Shown here: positions 61,029 through 64,000 of the stretch, piece after piece
How the letters are laid out: the number at the start of each line of letters is the position of its first letter
Position numbering within the stretch: the stretch's first letter is position 1
From: Nioella aestuarii
Lineage (GTDB): Bacteria; Pseudomonadota; Alphaproteobacteria; Rhodobacterales; Rhodobacteraceae
Direction: 5' to 3'
DNA: 64,000 nucleotides
Assembly: GCF_050896395.1 (NCBI RefSeq)
Contig: NZ_JBPBBA010000016.1
Span: forward strand, 1 to 64,000
Program-made: the position numbers and the translations under genes
Notes under the pieces: model-generated
Databases searched by the model: none
Told to the model about the DNA's origin: nothing
Seen by the model: only the letters and a program-made list of their open reading frames with translations

Positions 61029-62213
61029 ATGGGCGCCAGAGATAAACTCACTGCAGTTCATGTGCGGACTGCTCAGCCGGGCAAGTATTCGGATGGGGCT
61101 GGTCTCTGGCTGCACAAGCGTCCTGATGGGGGTGCCCAGTGGTTTTTGCGGGTCACCATCCATGGACGACGTCGTGAGATGGGCTTGGGGAGCCTCCATG
61201 ATGTCTCGCTGAAGGAAGCCCGGGCCGAGGCTCAGAAGTGGCGCGCTGTTGTGCGGGCTGGCAAAGATCCAATCAAAGAACGCGAGAAACTGAAGCGCGA
61301 GGCGGCCCGAGCAGACCGCACGCTGCGCGTCATTGCCGAGGATGCATTCGAAGCGCGCAAGGCTGACCTCAAGGATGACGGCAAGGCTGGCCGCTGGTTT
61401 TCGCCTCTTGAGCTTCACGTGCTTCCCAAGCTTGGGCAAGTGCCCATCGAGGATCTTGACCAGCACGACATCAAGACGGTGCTTGCACCGATCTGGCACA
61501 CGAAAGCCGATACAGCGCGCAAAGCGCTCAACCGGTTAAGCATCGTTCTGCGCCATGCAGCGGCGCTGGGCTTGGATGTGGATCTGCAGATTGCTGAGAA
61601 AGCCAAGGCCCTGCTCGGCACCTCAAGGCACGTGACACAACACATCCCGGCCATGTCGTGGCCGAAGGTGCCCGCCTTCTATGCCAGTCTGGCCGAGCCA
61701 ACCGTCACCCATCTGGCGCTTCGGCTTTTGATCCTGACTGGGGTCCGTAGTCGCCCTCTCAGGTTTCTTCGGCTGGAAGAGATCGATGGGGATGTCTGGA
61801 CCATTCCAGCAGAGGCAATGAAAGGACGCCGCGGCAAGACCACAGACTTTCGGGTTCCGCTGTCGTCTGAATCTCTGCGAGTCATCGAGCTTGCTCAGCC
61901 TCATATGCGCGATGGCTATCTTTTCCCCAGTGTCCGGAAGGGGGTGATCTCAGACGCGACCATGTCGCGCTTCATGGAGCGCAGAGGCCTAGAGGCGCGC
62001 CCACACGGCTTCCGCACAAGTCTGCGCACGTGGCTGGCCGAGACAACTGACGCCCCGCACGAGGTGGCCGAGACCGTGCTGGGCCACGTCACAGACAGCG
62101 CAGTGGTGCGCACTTACCGGCAGACGGACTTCCTAAAGCAGCGAAGGGTTCTCATGGAGCGGTGGGCGGATCAGGTCACCGGCGGGAAAGGTAAAGTGGT
62201 GAAGTTGGCATGA
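61029..62213 (+). CDS. P4-type tyrosine integrase
   Basis: A 394-residue integrase with N-terminal DUF4102-like arm-binding domain (QPGKYSDGAGLWLHKRPDGG) and C-terminal catalytic domain: arginine in LTGVRSRPLRFL, HxxR in RPHGFRTSLR, His in VLGHVTD and Tyr in VVRTYRQTD. P4-like integrases usually use tRNA sites, but no tRNA is found beside it. Its stop overlaps the next gene's ATG. Confidence 0.9.
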   Translation: MGARDKLTAVHVRTAQPGKYSDGAGLWLHKRPDGGAQWFLRVTIHGRRREMGLGSLHDVSLKEARAEAQKWRAVVRAGKDPIKEREKLKREAARADRTLRVIAEDAFEARKADLKDDGKAGRWFSPLELHVLPKLGQVPIEDLDQHDIKTVLAPIWHTKADTARKALNRLSIVLRHAAALGLDVDLQIAEKAKALLGTSRHVTQHIPAMSWPKVPAFYASLAEPTVTHLALRLLILTGVRSRPLRFLRLEEIDGDVWTIPAEAMKGRRGKTTDFRVPLSSESLRVIELAQPHMRDGYLFPSVRKGVISDATMSRFMERRGLEARPHGFRTSLRTWLAETTDAPHEVAETVLGHVTDSAVVRTYRQTDFLKQRRVLMERWADQVTGGKGKVVKLA

Positions 62214-62980
62214 GCGATGATCAGAATACTCACCTCGACTACCTGAAAAAACTCTCCCATCAGGATACGAAATTCTTCGTTAGGGAACTACAGCCCAGAC
62301 TAGTGGCCGTGATCGAAGAGCATCTGCCGAGAGACTTTTCCCGTTGGGAAGTAGAAAACTCCACATGGAGCGGAACAACGAAGACTATCGATGGCACGAA
62401 ACAAAACCCGCAAAGCAGTGCGTGCGCGTGGTCTATTTTCGTTTGCTACAGATTATCAGACGAGGTGATGGGGCACATACAAAAAAAGAGTAATCAGAAG
62501 GCTCTTGAAGACATGTTAAAGGGCTTAAACCTTGCAACAGAGGCCGCTTCGAGACTGGACGGTTTTGTTAAGTATGAGTTGTCAAAACACTCCCAAAAGC
62601 GATACCAAGAAAGCGTCGGGGACGGGTTTCACAGAACCATCCCACCAGATTTTAATCTCCTGCTGATCACTCAGGCCTTGCGGGGCGGTGCAGAAAAAGC
62701 ACTCGCTTTTCTTGAGAGTGAGGGTGGTCAAAACAAATCTAATCGGCAGGCGGCTGCGGTGGTGACAGCGTGCCGAAAGATCTGGGAAGCGAGGTCTGGG
62801 AAACAGGCGCCTAAATATGCACACAGCCAATATCAAGGTGAAGTTGGTGGGAACCCAGCCGCTTCGCCATTTGTGTGTTTCGTAGAGGACATTTTCGGCG
62901 TTCTTGACATTGATTGCAACGCGAATAGTGCGCTTCGCGTAATGCGAAAAATGAGGGTAGCGTCCGTCAAGGTGGTGTAA
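62210..62980 (+). CDS. Hypothetical cargo protein of the integrase element
   Basis: A 256-residue protein of unknown family (NTHLDYLKKLSHQDTKFFV, then FRAT-like charged segments). AT-rich relative to the neighbours. Its last eight residues (RVASVKVV) are encoded by sequence that continues into the IS256-family element, so the natural C-terminus is probably lost. Coupled to the integrase. Confidence 0.65.
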   Translation: MSDDQNTHLDYLKKLSHQDTKFFVRELQPRLVAVIEEHLPRDFSRWEVENSTWSGTTKTIDGTKQNPQSSACAWSIFVCYRLSDEVMGHIQKKSNQKALEDMLKGLNLATEAASRLDGFVKYELSKHSQKRYQESVGDGFHRTIPPDFNLLLITQALRGGAEKALAFLESEGGQNKSNRQAAAVVTACRKIWEARSGKQAPKYAHSQYQGEVGGNPAASPFVCFVEDIFGVLDIDCNANSALRVMRKMRVASVKVV

Positions 62981-63634
62981 TTTCCCAGATGGCCTGAGGT
63001 CATGATCAGGCGGCTTTCGTGGTTATGCTGAGAATGGGATCGATCTCCTCCTTGTCGATCTGGGCGAAGGCCTCGACCATCATGTAGCGGCTTGAGGTTT
63101 GCCATTCGTCGTTCTGTTCGAACAGCACGGCGCCGATCAGGCGCATGATAGAGGCTTCGTTCGGGAAGATGCCTACGACGTCAGCGCGCCGTTTCACCTC
63201 CTTGTTCAGACGCTCGATTGGGTTGGTCGAATGCAGCTTGGTGCGGTGCTGGCGCGGGAAGGCCATGTAGGCCAGCACGTCGTACTCGCTGGCGTCCATC
63301 AGGTCGGCCAGCTTGGGCCAGCGGGGGCGCAATTGATCTGCCACGCGTTGCCATGTTTCCCCGGCATGCTTTCGGTCGGGCTGATCGAAGGCCTGCCGGA
63401 TCGCGGCGGCGACGACGGTGTGCTGGCCCTTCGAGACATGCGCTAGGGCGTTGCGCATCCAGTGAACCCGGCAACGCTGCCAGGTTGCCTCGAAGACCCG
63501 CGAGATCGCGCCTTTCAGGCCGGTATGGGCGTCGCTGATCACCAGCTTCACGCCATCGAGCCCGCGAGCCTTCAGGCTGCGCAGGAAGTCCATCCAGAAG
63601 GTTTCTGCCTCCGACGGCCCGACGCCCAGCTGCG
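62950..63634 (-). mobile_element. IS256-family element remnant
   Basis: Holds the C-terminal part of an IS256-family transposase. The outer end near 62950 (GTCCGTCAAGGTGGTGTAA) looks like the family's terminal sequence; the boundary is approximate. The other end is cut at about 63634 by an IS110-family segment. Confidence 0.6.
63006..63634 (-). pseudogene. IS256-family transposase, N-terminus missing
   Basis: About 209 residues of an IS256-type transposase (normally about 400). Clear motifs: GPSEAETFWMDFLRSL, GVKLVISDAHTGLKGAISRV, TWQRCRVHWMRNALAHVSKG, STNPIERLNKEVKRR and VGIFPNEASIMRLIGAVL. Upstream of about 63634 the frame continues only as antisense of an IS110-family segment, so the first half is lost. 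Not functional. Confidence 0.88.
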
Positions 63635-63964
63635 ATGCTGATTGCCGAATTGCCCGAACTAGGCCGAATGACATCAGGCGAAGCCGGTGCCATGACTGGC
63701 CTGGCACCAGTCCCACACGACAGCGGGGCAATGCGAGGGAGGAGAACGATTGCGGGCGGTCGACGATCGCTGCGACGTGTTCTGTTCCAGGCTGCGCTCG
63801 CCGCTGCCTGCCATAATCCAGTTCTCAAACCGGTCGCAAAACGTCTGAAAGAACGCGGTAAGCCCCACAAGCTCGTCATCATCGCAATCGCACGCAGGCT
63901 GATCACAATCGCCAACGCGATCATCAAAACTGGCATCCCGTGGCAGCTTCAGCTCGGCGAATAA
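63635..63964 (+). pseudogene. IS110-family transposase, C-terminal fragment
   Basis: A 109-residue end of an IS110-type (Transposase_20) recombinase: LIAELPELGRMTSGEAGAMT, GLAPVPHDSGAMRGRRTIAG, ALAAACHNPVLKPVAKRLKE. The N-terminal RuvC-like (DEDD) part is missing. Opposite orientation to the IS256 fragment. Continues towards the right edge of the window (36 bases after the stop). Confidence 0.85.
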
Positions 63965-64000
63965 ACACAGTTGCTAGAAGAAAAAGAAGAAGCAGGTATA

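Noticed and set aside
1..64000. CRISPR array or defence system
   Set aside because: No regularly spaced repeats or recognisable defence genes were seen in either island.

Overview
The window looks like chromosomal DNA of a marine alphaproteobacterium of the Roseobacter group (Rhodobacterales). Supporting signs are high GC, a DddP-type DMSP lyase with all known active-site residues, a form II cox (CO dehydrogenase-like) cluster, the yceD-rpmF-plsX-fabH-ihfA-merR run, a long single-chain dCTP deaminase, a DUF934/DUF2849 sulfite-reduction operon and an infC with a non-canonical start codon. There is no rRNA and no CRISPR array. One tRNA (Pro, GGG) is present.

Layout. 1-4222: DEAD-box helicase (cut by the window edge), a dedA-dsbB pair and a flavin monooxygenase. 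4382-11890: a forward run of DUF1203, XdhC, a MoeA-like protein, then coxS, two small related exported proteins, coxL (form II), coxM and a membrane protein. This is a molybdo-hydroxylase with part of its maturation set. 11950-14352: an acidic Ala/Glu/Thr-rich anchored protein, infC and a hemerythrin. 14410-20554: an assimilatory sulfate operon on the minus strand (cysG, DUF2849, cysI, cysH, DUF934, with a ferredoxin-NADP reductase downstream) facing a divergent Lrp/AsnC regulator. 20564-25600: DUF6455, an alpha/beta-hydrolase-OsmC fusion, a kinase-fold/Hint pair and three coupled unknown genes. 25597-29015: dddP with a DUF3445 protein and a methyltransferase. 29039-34614: dcd, tRNA-Pro, then the merR-ihfA-fabH-plsX-rpmF-yceD cluster on the minus strand. 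34752-39135: bamE, olsB, DUF1127 divergent from a MocR regulator, then rplM-rpsI.

Accessory DNA starts after the rpsI terminator. 39200-42120 is a small island with a tyrosine integrase, unlike-neighbour codon use, unknown genes and broken gene ends. 42246-47666 holds an SARP/BTAD-TPR regulator, a 54-residue membrane protein, a glycerophosphodiesterase, a LysR regulator and a DoxX protein. 47890-60632 is a catabolic locus: a GntR/FCD regulator, an FAH-family hydrolase, an extradiol-type VOC dioxygenase, an FMN reductase, an alpha/beta hydrolase, an Ldh-type oxidoreductase, a three-component TctCBA transporter, YciI, an aldehyde dehydrogenase, NIPSNAP, a class III CoA transferase and a crotonase. 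An exact 12-bp palindrome ATTTTCGAAAAT sits in front of both the FAH gene and the main operon, with a variant nearer the regulator, so one regulator probably controls the set. 61029-64000 is a second integrase with a cargo gene whose end runs into an IS256-family remnant, itself broken by an IS110-family remnant.

The most noteworthy observations are the GntR palindrome regulon and its unassigned aromatic-type pathway, the paralogous exported protein pair inside the cox operon, the AUA start of infC, three 20-bp TTCGAA-centred palindromes, and two matching palindromes in the DUF1127/mocR intergenic region, one covering the mocR start codon.
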